From positions 124,001-188,000 of the forward strand of contig NZ_BTPE01000006.1 in the NCBI RefSeq assembly GCF_036245645.1: a stretch of DNA of 64,000 bases. Reading direction: 5' to 3'. A program made the position numbers and the translations under genes. The stretch comes from Algoriphagus taiwanensis (lineage in GTDB: Bacteria; Bacteroidota; Bacteroidia; Cytophagales; Cyclobacteriaceae). Each line of letters opens with the position of its first letter. Position 1 is the stretch's first letter. This document shows, piece after piece, positions 51,576-61,176 of this stretch. The notes beneath the pieces are model-generated. The model was given only the letters and a program-made list of their open reading frames with translations. It made no database searches and was not told where the DNA came from.

Positions 51576-52547
51576 TCAAAGACTTATCTCCCGTTGGATT
51601 TTTTTGGAAAGGGAACTCCCCTTTTTATATCCTGACCAAATTGACTTGACCTTACCTTCAGGATCGATTAACACGTAAGAAGGCCAAATTTTTATATCAA
51701 AAAGTGATGAGGACAGACCATTTGGATCCCAAACATTGGTCCAAGTGATCTGGCTTTTATGATCAGATTGACTTTCTAACCAAATCTTTTTGGTTTGATC
51801 TTTCCAAAGACTGACAACCTGAATTTGATCTCCCATCTCATCATGAAATTTTCTTAACTCGGGAATGGCTAAAAAGCAATAGGGACATCCGGTGTAGGAG
51901 AATTCGAGTAAGGTATATTTGCCTTTTTGTTCACTTAATTGGAACATTTCGCCCGACTTACTTTCAAGAGAAAAATCTGGTGCTGGTTCTCCAATTTTGG
52001 CACGGGTAGATTCATTTAAGGTTAGATAAGTCCCAATTTCTCCATGGTACCACGAGTCTGAAGGGATTAAATTCAAGGCACTCCTTAATTCCTCATCAGT
52101 AAAATCTAATTTAAACTTGATCAATTTTTCCTGACCCAGTTCATTTTCAAGTTGTTGAAAAATCAGCTTTTTCCGAGTTTCCAGGTCTGCCGATTCAATT
52201 TCTTGATCGATTTGATTGTATGGATGATTTGGAAAAACTTCCCAAGTGGATTCGTCATTTACTTTTCCAGTCAATCGGTATTCACCATCTTCTATCCAGA
52301 AATCTTTCCTTTCCTGGATCTTCCCGGAATTTTTTATAAACAGAAGGCTAAGTTTTTTGGGCCCCTTAGAATCATCAGTATGTGAAAAAGCATAATTCTC
52401 TCCCCAAACATCAAAGAAACGATCACCGTGGACTATTCTCAAGAACCGATTACCGGTAAAGTCAGCCTCCAGTTCACTAATTACAGTTGATTGGCTAAAG
52501 GAGTCGAAGGAAAAAAGAACAAGCAGCAAAAAAAGAAATGGTTTCAT
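51576..52547 (-). CDS. Exported thioredoxin-like (TlpA/AhpC-TSA) protein
   Basis: The 323-residue protein has a signal peptide (LFLLLVLFSFDSFSQ), an N-terminal unknown domain (about 20-180), and a C-terminal thioredoxin fold (about 190-320) with TGCPYCFLAIPELRKF (active site CPYC) and WPSYVLIDPEGK. It probably works in periplasmic thiol-disulfide exchange. It is somewhat more AT-rich than its neighbours and stands alone between convergent and tandem genes. Confidence 0.88.
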   Translation of the reverse strand: MKPFLFLLLVLFSFDSFSQSTVISELEADFTGNRFLRIVHGDRFFDVWGENYAFSHTDDSKGPKKLSLLFIKNSGKIQERKDFWIEDGEYRLTGKVNDESTWEVFPNHPYNQIDQEIESADLETRKKLIFQQLENELGQEKLIKFKLDFTDEELRSALNLIPSDSWYHGEIGTYLTLNESTRAKIGEPAPDFSLESKSGEMFQLSEQKGKYTLLEFSYTGCPYCFLAIPELRKFHDEMGDQIQVVSLWKDQTKKIWLESQSDHKSQITWTNVWDPNGLSSSLFDIKIWPSYVLIDPEGKVKSIWSGYKKGSSLSKKIQREISL

Positions 52548-52601
52548 AAGCTATTTTTCAAACTATATACTCCCATTTAGAAATTTAGGTTGGGTCAAAC
52601 C

Positions 52602-55007
52602 TTACTTTTCTGCTTCCACTCGCACTTTTTTTCCCGTCATTAGAATTCTTCTATACCCGTTCTGAGTATCCGCACTCACTTCCTTTCCCAGGATCTTTAC
52701 CTTTGAAAATTCCTCAGGAATCTCAATCGATATGCCCCATTTGGATTGAGTTTGTTCCACCTCAATGGCCAGAACTCCTGACTTATCCACATAGCTTAGA
52801 CTGATTTCATTATCTCCAATAATCACTTTTTGGATAGAGGCTTCTTCCCAAGTGGAAGGCATTTGAGGACGTATGTAAATAACTTTATTACCGGCATCCG
52901 GTTGAATCCCAAAAAACTGCCTTACAATCGGCACTCCAAAGCTGTACATATTCCAAGCTTGAGTAAACATCCCATAATCCGGAGAAACCTCATACATCGA
53001 GCCCGGCAAAGCAAATCCAAAGCTTCGCGTCATTCGCTTGAGATAATCCAAGGCCTGATCGGGATTTCCATAGTTATTTTCCCCAATGGCCGACACCCCG
53101 GTCGGCAAGGTCATGACCGCTCCCGTGTAGGAAAAGCTCTTACTTCCTGCAAAGGACCCGTCCTCATTTTCCGCTTGCTCATCCCGATCAATACCTGTGA
53201 CGAAGGTGCCAAAAGGATTGGTATATTTTTTAGCAGTAGCCAAAGCAATTTTGGCCTTTTCAGGATCTGCAATTCCCGTTTCCATAGGTGTATTGACAAC
53301 CCAATTGTGATAAAGAACAAAGCCCTGTTTTTGGTCTTTAGGCAATGTGGATAACTTAGCCTTTGTCGCCTTCAACTCTTCTACTGCCCAGGGCTTGTTA
53401 AGCGTATCCGCACGGATAATGGCTTCATCAATCAGATGAAGAGCCTCCTCAGCTGTACCAATAAAATCAGCATAGCTCCCAAACTCTTCTACCCAAAAGT
53501 CTGAATTGATTTTCTCGGCCAAGGCATCCGCTGTTTGTTGATAACTTTTGGAAAGATCCGTTTTTCCTAAAATTTCGGCCATTTTTGCTGCATCGGCAAA
53601 GGCTTTTTGGGAGTAGGCTGCCACATCGATCATCTCGGATTTGAGTCCGTGGATTTCCATCATGCCATAGCCATCGGCCAGAAGATTCCCGTCTTTGTCA
53701 TTTCCTCTAAGTAACCAGTCCAGACCTTTTTCGATCGAAGGGAAATATTTTTCCAACAGATCCCGATCTCCAGTCCATCGGTACACTTCCCAAATAGTAG
53801 AAGCCCATTGAGGCGTTTCGTTGATATTCCCGGGATTGAAAACTGCTCCGTTGGTGCTGACTTCATGCACTATACGACCATTACCATTTTCTTTTTCAGA
53901 TAGATTGTGGATAAGTTCAAGGGTGGAGTAGACCAAGTCCTTTCTTCCCGTGGCTATCAAGCCCTGAATGGTGTATTCGCTGTCGACCCCAAACCACCAG
54001 GGGTAATCCTGCAGACCCGCACCAAAGCCTCTTCCTATTCCCGGTACATCCCGCACCAACCAATCGGTATTGTACCTGATCCATTGAAAAGCCTTTTGCA
54101 ATTCTGCGTCCGGAATCTGTATTTCTGAAAGTTCAGCCAGTGCTTCGTATCGCCTCTTTTTTGCAAACCAATCCGATTCCAGATTCTTTCTCAAATCAGC
54201 GAGCGTAGACATGGCTTTCAGCTCACTTTCTGTGGAACCTGCAATGAAAATAGGCACGATTTGCTCTGAATTTGCCGGGAGATTGATATTCACAGTAAAG
54301 CCAGAAGCAGCACCTTGTCCTTTGGGAGAATAGGTACAGGTCAATTCCTCCTGAGGAGAAAGAGAAATGCCTTCACCACTTCCCCAGACGACAAACCAAG
54401 GATTTCCTTCGTCTTTGGCCGAAAAGGTATTCGTCATCTCATCAAAGGAAATCACGTCTGCCTGATCAATCATCCCTGTTCGCTCACCCAACCAAACCGG
54501 CATCAAGTCCACATAAGCATTGAATTGAAATTGGACTGTTTTTTCAGACTTATCCACATTTTTAACCCGGAAAAAAATGGTCATCCCTTCTTTCCCGTCG
54601 GGAACAAACTGTAGGCGCTCTACTTCAATCCCTGTCCCTTCCAATGGAAAGTTGTGAAGGTTGCTAAATGGAAAATTGGTAAATGTTTTGGCTTGGTCAA
54701 GGCAATAGGTTTGCTCTCCCAAACTGAGAGAAGCTGTAAATCCATCCATCAGCTTGATAGGATGTAGCCAAATGCCGCCCATCTCTCCCTCCACGTGCCA
54801 ACCCAAATCCGGAAACTGTCCATTTTGATGGCCAATCAGATAAACCCGATCACCTGCTGCTGAGAACGGAGATCCCAAATAGTCTGCCTTACCCGTAAGT
54901 CCTTCCTGCGTAGATAAATCCTGAAAAATCGTTTGCTCTGGCAAAAGAGATTCTTGACAGGAAAAAAGCAAAACTGCTGCTAGAAAAGGGAAGATTTTTG
55001 ATCGCAT
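52602..55007 (-). CDS. Six-hairpin glycosidase-like lipoprotein
   Basis: The 801-residue protein has a lipoprotein signal (AAVLLFSC) and an (alpha/alpha)6 barrel (about 300-700) with AGLQDYPWWFGVDSEYTIQ, NETPQWASTIWEVYRWTGD and GYGMMEIHG. The layout matches amylo-alpha-1,6-glucosidase-like or GH63-like families. The C-terminal beta domain follows. The acidic catalytic residues are not certain to me. It probably acts on oligosaccharides at the cell surface. Confidence 0.82.
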   Translation of the reverse strand: MRSKIFPFLAAVLLFSCQESLLPEQTIFQDLSTQEGLTGKADYLGSPFSAAGDRVYLIGHQNGQFPDLGWHVEGEMGGIWLHPIKLMDGFTASLSLGEQTYCLDQAKTFTNFPFSNLHNFPLEGTGIEVERLQFVPDGKEGMTIFFRVKNVDKSEKTVQFQFNAYVDLMPVWLGERTGMIDQADVISFDEMTNTFSAKDEGNPWFVVWGSGEGISLSPQEELTCTYSPKGQGAASGFTVNINLPANSEQIVPIFIAGSTESELKAMSTLADLRKNLESDWFAKKRRYEALAELSEIQIPDAELQKAFQWIRYNTDWLVRDVPGIGRGFGAGLQDYPWWFGVDSEYTIQGLIATGRKDLVYSTLELIHNLSEKENGNGRIVHEVSTNGAVFNPGNINETPQWASTIWEVYRWTGDRDLLEKYFPSIEKGLDWLLRGNDKDGNLLADGYGMMEIHGLKSEMIDVAAYSQKAFADAAKMAEILGKTDLSKSYQQTADALAEKINSDFWVEEFGSYADFIGTAEEALHLIDEAIIRADTLNKPWAVEELKATKAKLSTLPKDQKQGFVLYHNWVVNTPMETGIADPEKAKIALATAKKYTNPFGTFVTGIDRDEQAENEDGSFAGSKSFSYTGAVMTLPTGVSAIGENNYGNPDQALDYLKRMTRSFGFALPGSMYEVSPDYGMFTQAWNMYSFGVPIVRQFFGIQPDAGNKVIYIRPQMPSTWEEASIQKVIIGDNEISLSYVDKSGVLAIEVEQTQSKWGISIEIPEEFSKVKILGKEVSADTQNGYRRILMTGKKVRVEAEK

Positions 55008-55178
55008 GGATTCTTGATTTTAGCCCAAAATAGGGCATACCTAAGAAATAATTGGGCTTGATTCCAAAATTATCCACCGATCATGAGAGGAAATCGATTT
55101 CTCGATCCTGATGAAAAGAAGTAAATATTTTTTGTGGAACTTTTCAAACACTTTTCTTAAACACCCTGTTCGCAAAAC

Positions 55179-56615
55179 ATGAAGTACAACAGGGTTTTGG
55201 TTTGGTTCCGAAATGATCTCAGGGTTTCAGACAATGAAACTCTATCCAAGGCTATTCAATTGGGGAAGGAAATCATTCCGGTATACGTCTTGGATCCAAG
55301 ACAATTTGATACAATGGAAATTGGCCTCCCAAAAACAGGGAAATTTCGCGCTCAGTTTCTTTTGGAATCAATAAAGGATTTAAGGGAGTCCTTTCAGGAG
55401 CTAGGCGGAGAATTGTTGATACTTCAAGGTAAGCCGGAGGAAGCTTTGGCAGACTTAGCAAGTAAAGCCACGGCAGATGCCATCTTTTTCTCCAAAGAAG
55501 TGACATCCGAGGAGAGAAAAGTGGAAGCGGCCTTGGAAAAAGCCGCTTTTGCCATGGGCATTCCTACAGAAAGCTTCTGGCAAAGCACCTTATACCATAA
55601 GGACGATTTGCCTTTTCCTGTAGGACAAACTCCTGAGGTATTTACCCACTTCAGAAAGGAAGTGGAAAAGCTAAGCAAGGTAAGACGGATTTATCCCTCT
55701 CCTTCGCGAATCAATTATGCAAAAGATGTGGATATCTCATCGGGAGATATTCCTACCCTTAAAGAACTTGGACTGGAGGAACCCAAGCCTGAATCGAAGT
55801 CGTGGATGAAGGTGAAAGGTGGAGAGCGATCAGCGTTTGGGCGACTTCAGTCCTATTTTTGGGAAAAAGACCTGCTGAAATCCTATAAGGAAACCCGGAA
55901 TGGATTGATCGGAATGGATTACAGTTCCAAATTTTCCCCTTGGTTGGCTTTGGGCTGCATATCTCCAAGGACCATCTTCGAGGAGGTAAAAAAGTATGAG
56001 CGCCAACGAAAAAAGAACAACAGTACCTATTGGCTGATATTTGAATTAATCTGGCGGGATTATTTCCGCTTCATTGCCCAAAAGCATGGAGACAAAATCT
56101 TCCATGTAGAGGGAATAAAAAATCAAGTGGACTCCTGGCGAAGAGATAGGTCTCAATTTGAGGCCTGGGTGGAAGGGAAGACAGGAGTCCCCTTTATTGA
56201 TGCAAATATGCGGGAGCTAAAAGCCACGGGATTCATGTCCAACCGGGGTAGACAACTTGTCGCAAGCTTCCTCGTCAACGACTTGGGTATAGACTGGACT
56301 TGGGGAGCAAGCTATTTTGAAAGTCAACTCATCGACTATGATGTCTGTTCCAATTGGGGCAATTGGATGTATGTGGGTGGTGTAGGCAATGACCCGAGGG
56401 AAAACCGATACTTCAATATCCTCCGCCAAGCGAAGAATTACGACCCCAATGGGGATTACGTGCGGATTTGGATTCCGGAACTAGCAGCTGTACCGGGTTT
56501 CTCTATTCATCAGCCTTGGGAGCTGTATTCCAAGCAGTTGCGCGAATTAAAAATTCAATTAGGCCATACTTATCCACAACCTCTGGTAAGAATCTCCAGC
56601 TTGGAACGGGCTTAA
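55179..56615 (+). CDS. DASH-type cryptochrome
   Basis: The 478-residue protein has an N-terminal photolyase domain (VLVWFRNDLRVSDNETL) and a FAD-binding domain (about 200-470) with GRLQSYFWEK, GVPFIDANMRELKATGFMSN, GRQLVASFLVNDLGIDW, and DVCSNWGNWMYVGGVGND with RENRYFNILRQAKNYD. This set is diagnostic of the cry-DASH clade, which repairs single-stranded cyclobutane dimers or acts as a photoreceptor. It overlaps the convergent minus operon by 4 bases. Confidence 0.95.
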   Translation: MKYNRVLVWFRNDLRVSDNETLSKAIQLGKEIIPVYVLDPRQFDTMEIGLPKTGKFRAQFLLESIKDLRESFQELGGELLILQGKPEEALADLASKATADAIFFSKEVTSEERKVEAALEKAAFAMGIPTESFWQSTLYHKDDLPFPVGQTPEVFTHFRKEVEKLSKVRRIYPSPSRINYAKDVDISSGDIPTLKELGLEEPKPESKSWMKVKGGERSAFGRLQSYFWEKDLLKSYKETRNGLIGMDYSSKFSPWLALGCISPRTIFEEVKKYERQRKKNNSTYWLIFELIWRDYFRFIAQKHGDKIFHVEGIKNQVDSWRRDRSQFEAWVEGKTGVPFIDANMRELKATGFMSNRGRQLVASFLVNDLGIDWTWGASYFESQLIDYDVCSNWGNWMYVGGVGNDPRENRYFNILRQAKNYDPNGDYVRIWIPELAAVPGFSIHQPWELYSKQLRELKIQLGHTYPQPLVRISSLERA

Positions 56616-56866
56616 TCCCAATCCTCAGCTTTCTTTTTTTCTAAAAACTTCCTGTTGGGCTTCCATAGCCAAAAGTATTGGGTGATAAGAAGAAATGAGG
56701 TCATAAAAATCAACTCTGCCCAAGTCTTTCCTTCTTTGGCAACAGTAAAGTCAAACGTCAAAGTAGGATAGACATAGGCCTGCACAAAGACAAAGTAGAA
56801 AAGGATATAAAATCCCATCAAAAACAAGGTGGTTTTGGATTTGAGGAATTCCAAAAAGTCCTTCAT
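56612..56866 (-). CDS. Small two-TM membrane protein, unknown family
   Basis: The 84-residue protein has two hydrophobic segments (LFLMGFYILFYFVFVQAYV and LIFMTSFLLITQYFWLW) and ends KPNRKFLEKKKAEDWD. I start it at ATG 56866, which overlaps the upstream stop as ATGA; a three-codon-earlier ATG is possible. Function unknown. It is the last gene of the four-gene minus operon. Confidence 0.7.
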   Translation of the reverse strand: MKDFLEFLKSKTTLFLMGFYILFYFVFVQAYVYPTLTFDFTVAKEGKTWAELIFMTSFLLITQYFWLWKPNRKFLEKKKAEDWD

Positions 56867-58101
56867 TTTTTCCAATCCATTTGAAATCTCTGCAAATCCG
56901 CAGGAATCTGCTTTTTCCGCTTCAGTTCCATCTGATAGAGATATTCACCCAACTCAGTGAAAAAAGGCAAACCGATAGAGTCGGTCTCGTAAGTATCGTC
57001 ATTGAGCGTTTGGTTGTCATTGAAGTAGCCTACAGCCGAGACAAAGAATTCTACACCATTTTCAAAATCAACAAAATAGCTTCCATCAATGAGGTAGCCA
57101 TAGGACCATCCCGTCTTGTTGAAAATGCGAAATCGGTCAGGAATCGGATTCTTTGAAGTCCCAAACTTGAAGAACTTGGAAAATCCATCGTAATACTCGA
57201 CCGGATCATAGTTGGGATAATCACTTTCCGCAGGGAACATGCTCATGTATTTCAAAATGAACTCCCTGTGCTTCTCATTGATCGCAAATCGCTCGGATTC
57301 CAAAAAGGACTCGGGAAAAATCAAGCGCTTAACCACCCCGTGCAAATCCGATAAAGCAAATTTATTCTTAAAGGAGAAATCCATGGGTTCCTCCACCAAG
57401 GCTCCTTTTTGATAATGGGCTTTCCCGATTTTGGGATTTCCCGGTACTACGTAGACGCTGTCAGATTGCCTTTCAGGAAGCTCCAGAATGGTTTTTCCAG
57501 ACTTATCCACAAATCGGATCGGGTTGAAATTCCGGTTTTCCTCGGGACCGGCCGGGAAGCTTAGCCGCTGCATGATGATCGTATGGTCCAAACCTTTCTC
57601 CCGCAGCTTCCGGTTGATGTAATCCATTCCCATCAATTCGTAGAGGCGATTGGAAGCGTCATTGTCAGATACTAAAAGAATCTTTTTGATATAGTGCCCA
57701 ACACTGGGAAGACCCGATTGGGAGGAAGAATCCACCAAGGCAGGTACTTGAGAAGGCCTTACCGAATCGGTCAGCATGATGGTTTCCAAAGTCAAACCCT
57801 CCGTATTCTGCTCTTCCAGCCACTCCAATGCCAAAACCGCAATCGGTAACTTAACAGTAGAAGCCGGATAGAAATAATGAGTATCATCCACGTGAAGCGG
57901 AAAGTAAGTGAAAATGGGTTTGCCGTGCTCGTTTCGGTCAATTCGGGTAAAAAGTACCTGGACCTGATATTTTTCCGGGTCTCCCAATACTTTGGAGAGG
58001 GTGGGATAATCATTTAATCCATCCTGAAAAGGAACAGGGTCTTTTGGCTGACACCCAAAAACCCACAAAAGCAAAAGTAGAGAAGCAATACGTCTGATCA
58101 T
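56863..58101 (-). CDS. Class A beta-lactamase-like serine hydrolase lipoprotein
   Basis: The 412-residue protein has a lipoprotein signal (LLLWVFGC). It shows the three class A motifs: STVK (81-84), SDN (145-147) and a late KTG (in FNKTGWSYG). The order and spacing resemble class A beta-lactamases and related D,D-peptidases, though it is longer than the usual 260-290 residues. A housekeeping or cell-wall role cannot be separated from resistance by sequence. It is coupled by ATGA to both neighbours. Confidence 0.87.
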   Translation of the reverse strand: MIRRIASLLLLLWVFGCQPKDPVPFQDGLNDYPTLSKVLGDPEKYQVQVLFTRIDRNEHGKPIFTYFPLHVDDTHYFYPASTVKLPIAVLALEWLEEQNTEGLTLETIMLTDSVRPSQVPALVDSSSQSGLPSVGHYIKKILLVSDNDASNRLYELMGMDYINRKLREKGLDHTIIMQRLSFPAGPEENRNFNPIRFVDKSGKTILELPERQSDSVYVVPGNPKIGKAHYQKGALVEEPMDFSFKNKFALSDLHGVVKRLIFPESFLESERFAINEKHREFILKYMSMFPAESDYPNYDPVEYYDGFSKFFKFGTSKNPIPDRFRIFNKTGWSYGYLIDGSYFVDFENGVEFFVSAVGYFNDNQTLNDDTYETDSIGLPFFTELGEYLYQMELKRKKQIPADLQRFQMDWKK

Positions 58102-59159
58102 TTTTCTGACAGTTGATACAAAGATTCAATTAATACCATCAAATCGCCCAAGGTATGGAAACCTGAGAGGACGATTCGGCTGATTTTTGGACTTTCCGGC
58201 TTGGGATAGGGGAAGGAGGAAACGATAATTCCACTTTGTTCCAATCGATCTGGCAGGGAATCATCATTCAAAATAAACACGGGAAATTGTCCCGATCCGG
58301 TGACGGATGAAAAGGATTGGGTCTCCTGACTGAAAATGCTGGAGAAATCCCTGATTTTTTTGCTTTGGGCCTGATACATATCCTGAGTTTCCATGAAAGC
58401 CTGAAGATTGGCCGGAGAACCCGGGGAAGCACCGGTAAAGACCGTTTGGGATTTCATTCCTTCAATCACTTCTTTTTTTCCCAAAATGATTCCCGCCGGC
58501 ATAGCAAGCCCCTTTCCCAAAGAACCTGACACGACCAAGTTGATCTGAGGATCAATCCATTGGGAATAGGTCCCAAAAACCCCTTTTCCCAAGACACCAA
58601 AAGCATGACTATCATCAATCAGAAGGGTGACTTCATGTTTTTTGGCGATTTCCTTGACCCATTCATAGGAGTGAATCTCTGCTTTGAGTGGGTCTACTGC
58701 ATTTCCCAAAATCAGAATTTTACGGGAGGAAAGTGCATCTGCTTGATTCAAACAATGATTTTTCCATTTTGTAAAATTCAATTGATAATCAGGCTTCAAG
58801 TCAAGGGGAAGAATTGCTGGATGGGTATCGGGCGCGATCCAACACAGGTCGGATTGGGGATAAAGCCACTGCCAAGCCGTAATCCCAGCCAAGTATCCCG
58901 AGCTCATCACAGCTGCTGCTTCTGCCTTGGCCTTTTTTGCAAAAAAAACTTCAAACTCATCAAAAACCTTCAACCGGAGATTATTCACACGGCTCAGACC
59001 GTGATTGAACCCGTATTGCCGAATGCAATCAAAGAGCACGGCTTCGTAGTGAGGGTCTTGGTCCATTCCCAAATAGGAAGTACCACTGAAAAAAAGATAG
59101 TCTTTTTTCCCCACTTGAAACGCAGGTCCGATTCGGTGCTTTAGTTGAAAGATTTTCAA
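58098..59159 (-). CDS. Alpha-oxoamine synthase-like PLP enzyme
   Basis: The 353-residue fold type I PLP enzyme has YLFFSGTSYLGM, LLIDDSHAFGVLGKGVFGTY (PLP Asp and His) and VVSGSLGKGLAMPAG (PLP Lys). These match the BioF/KBL/SPT family, which condenses an acyl-CoA with an amino acid. It is shorter than most (380-420) members. There are no other biotin or sphingolipid genes here, so the product is unknown. It lies 9 bases after the VOC gene. Confidence 0.85.
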   Translation of the reverse strand: MKIFQLKHRIGPAFQVGKKDYLFFSGTSYLGMDQDPHYEAVLFDCIRQYGFNHGLSRVNNLRLKVFDEFEVFFAKKAKAEAAAVMSSGYLAGITAWQWLYPQSDLCWIAPDTHPAILPLDLKPDYQLNFTKWKNHCLNQADALSSRKILILGNAVDPLKAEIHSYEWVKEIAKKHEVTLLIDDSHAFGVLGKGVFGTYSQWIDPQINLVVSGSLGKGLAMPAGIILGKKEVIEGMKSQTVFTGASPGSPANLQAFMETQDMYQAQSKKIRDFSSIFSQETQSFSSVTGSGQFPVFILNDDSLPDRLEQSGIIVSSFPYPKPESPKISRIVLSGFHTLGDLMVLIESLYQLSEK

Positions 59160-59168
59160 AAGAGAAGC

Positions 59169-59591
59169 TTATTTAGCGAAAATCTGAGATGGGTCCTGAA
59201 AGGATTTGAATTCGAGGGCATTGCCACAGGGGTCAAGGAAAAACATGGTCGCCTGCTCTCCGACCTCTCCTTTGAACCGGATGTAAGGCTCAATCACGAA
59301 TTCCGTTCCGTGGGCCTTCAGTTTATCCGCCAATTGATGCCACTCGTCCCAACCCAAAATAGCTCCAAAATGCCTCACAGGTACATTTTTACCATCTACC
59401 TCATTGGTTTTGGCATTGGCCAATTCCTCGGGCTTGATATGGGCTGAGAGTTGATGACCAAAGAAATTGAAATCAATCCACTTATCGGTGCTTCTTCCGA
59501 TATCGCAGCCTAAAAGATCTCCGTAGAATTTGCGGGTTTCCTCGATGTCTCTGATGGGGAAGGCTAAGTGAAAGGGTTTAAATTCGCTCAT
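59169..59591 (-). CDS. VOC-family (glyoxalase/bleomycin-resistance type) protein
   Basis: The 140-residue protein has the VOC beta-alpha-beta-beta-beta pattern: FHLAFPIRDIEETRKFYGDL, and FFLDPCGNALEFKSF with a conserved Glu metal-ligand position. The His of the first motif (PFHLAFPI) may be a metal ligand too. Substrate unknown. First gene of the operon that runs to 56612. Confidence 0.87.
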   Translation of the reverse strand: MSEFKPFHLAFPIRDIEETRKFYGDLLGCDIGRSTDKWIDFNFFGHQLSAHIKPEELANAKTNEVDGKNVPVRHFGAILGWDEWHQLADKLKAHGTEFVIEPYIRFKGEVGEQATMFFLDPCGNALEFKSFQDPSQIFAK

Positions 59592-59597
59592 ATTGCT

Positions 59598-59605
59598 TAC
59601 TTTTG
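59598..59605 (+). promoter_or_regulatory. -7 box of the patatin gene
   Basis: TACTTTTG matches TAnnTTTG exactly, 44 bases before ATG 59649 in the 57-base divergent region with the VOC gene. Confidence 0.5.
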
Positions 59606-59648
59606 AAATTAATTTTTAAGTACAAAAGACTTTTCTCCCCCTAAAGAT

Positions 59649-60551
59649 ATGTCAAAAAAGAAGAAAGTATCATTGGTTTTGAGCAGCGGAGGAGCGAGGG
59701 GATTGGCGCATGTAGGAGTCATCGAGGAACTGGAAAAACGAGGCTATGAGATCTCTCAAATCGCAGGATGCTCAGCGGGTGCCTTGGTCGGTGGAATGTA
59801 TGCCGCCGGAAAAATGAATGATTTCCGGGACTGGATTTGCAATCTGGACCGGATCGATGTCTTTTCCCTGATGGATTTTACCTTTTCAAGTAAGGGATTT
59901 ATCAAAGGTGAAAAGGTATTTAATGCCTTAAAAAAGGTCGTAAAAGACCATAAAATTGAGGATTTACCCGTTCCCTTTTCCTGCAATGCAGTGAATGTAA
60001 AGACGGGAAAAGAACATATCTTCAAAGAAGGCAGTCTTTATACTGCGATCCGGGCTTCAGGAAGTATTCCCTCCGTTTTTCTCCCGGCGAAAGTACAAAA
60101 TCAGTTCTTTATCGATGGGGGCGTATTGAACCCCATTCCCATGTCACTTTTGACTCAATCTGAGGATTCCATTTTGGTGGTAGTGGATGCGAATGGACTT
60201 GAGGAGGACTACATTTCTCCTCCAAAAAAAGACTCCTCAGGGAAAAGCTTCCTCTCAATGCCCAAATGGCTGAAAGAGTATCAACAGAAAATGAAGCAGT
60301 TTTTCCCTGACGAGGAAAAGGAAGCCAAAGAGGTCTCTTATTCCGCTTTGGATTTGGTCACCCGGTCATTTGACTTACTTCAGGACCGATATTGTGAAAT
60401 GATTCTGGAAAAATACGAGGTGGATGTCCTGATCAAAGTATCGAGAAAGCAATGCGGCACGCTGGAATTTCACCGCTCAGCCGAAATGATCGAAATCGGG
60501 AGAATCAAAGCCCAAGAAGCCTTTAAAATCCTGGAAGATGGAAATACCTGA
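59649..60551 (+). CDS. Patatin-like phospholipase (RssA-type)
   Basis: The 300-residue enzyme has VLSSGGARGLAHVGVI (oxyanion hole), the nucleophile GCSAGALVGGMYA (GxSxG) and the catalytic FIDGGVLNPIPM (DGG). It lacks a signal peptide and matches the RssA/YchK group. It probably cleaves membrane lipids. It overlaps the methyltransferase start by 14 bases and is thus co-transcribed with it. Confidence 0.92.
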   Translation: MSKKKKVSLVLSSGGARGLAHVGVIEELEKRGYEISQIAGCSAGALVGGMYAAGKMNDFRDWICNLDRIDVFSLMDFTFSSKGFIKGEKVFNALKKVVKDHKIEDLPVPFSCNAVNVKTGKEHIFKEGSLYTAIRASGSIPSVFLPAKVQNQFFIDGGVLNPIPMSLLTQSEDSILVVVDANGLEEDYISPPKKDSSGKSFLSMPKWLKEYQQKMKQFFPDEEKEAKEVSYSALDLVTRSFDLLQDRYCEMILEKYEVDVLIKVSRKQCGTLEFHRSAEMIEIGRIKAQEAFKILEDGNT

Positions 60552-61152
60552 GCTCAACCGCCTCTTGGGTAATGTGGATATCTACCTTTTGGATCAAATC
60601 CTAAAAGGAAGATTTACGAAGGAAATGAAAATCCTTGACGCTGGCTGTGGTGAGGGGAGAAACGCAGTCTATTTTATCCAAAAGGGCTACTCCGTTTATG
60701 GCATAGACCCAAATGAAACGGCTGTTCAGTATTGCCGCTTTATGGCAAAGAGCCTAAATCCAGACTTTGACATTCATCGCTTTCAATTTGGCAGATTGGA
60801 GGAGATCCCTTTTCATCAAGGAGCTTTCGATGCAGTGATTTGCTCAGCAGTCCTTCACTTTGCCGAAAATGTGGATAACTTCTGGCAAATGATTCGGGAA
60901 ATCTATCGGGTCCTAAAGCCGGGAGGTGTTTTCTGGTTTCGGATGACTACGGATTTTTGTGGAGTTTCGGAAAGAAGTATTTTACTGGAGAATGGAAAAC
61001 ATGCCCTTCCCGACGGTTCAGAGCGCTTTTTGCTGAATTCCAGCCATGTGGATAACTTACTGAAAATGGGTTTCCGGTTTATAGAACAGCCCAAGACCGT
61101 ACATGTACTTGGCCTTCGGGAAATGGGGGTATTTTTGCTTGAAAAAATCTAG
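60538..61152 (+). CDS. Class I SAM-dependent methyltransferase
   Basis: The 204-residue protein has motif I KILDAGCGEGRNAVYFI, then GIDPNETAVQYC, and AFDAVICSAVLHFAE with VLKPGGVFWFRM. Substrate unknown. It starts inside the 3' end of the patatin gene (14-base overlap), which suggests a joint lipid-related role (inference). Confidence 0.9.
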   Translation: MEIPELNRLLGNVDIYLLDQILKGRFTKEMKILDAGCGEGRNAVYFIQKGYSVYGIDPNETAVQYCRFMAKSLNPDFDIHRFQFGRLEEIPFHQGAFDAVICSAVLHFAENVDNFWQMIREIYRVLKPGGVFWFRMTTDFCGVSERSILLENGKHALPDGSERFLLNSSHVDNLLKMGFRFIEQPKTVHVLGLREMGVFLLEKI

Positions 61153-61176
61153 ACAGAACAACCATTAAACCAATCC

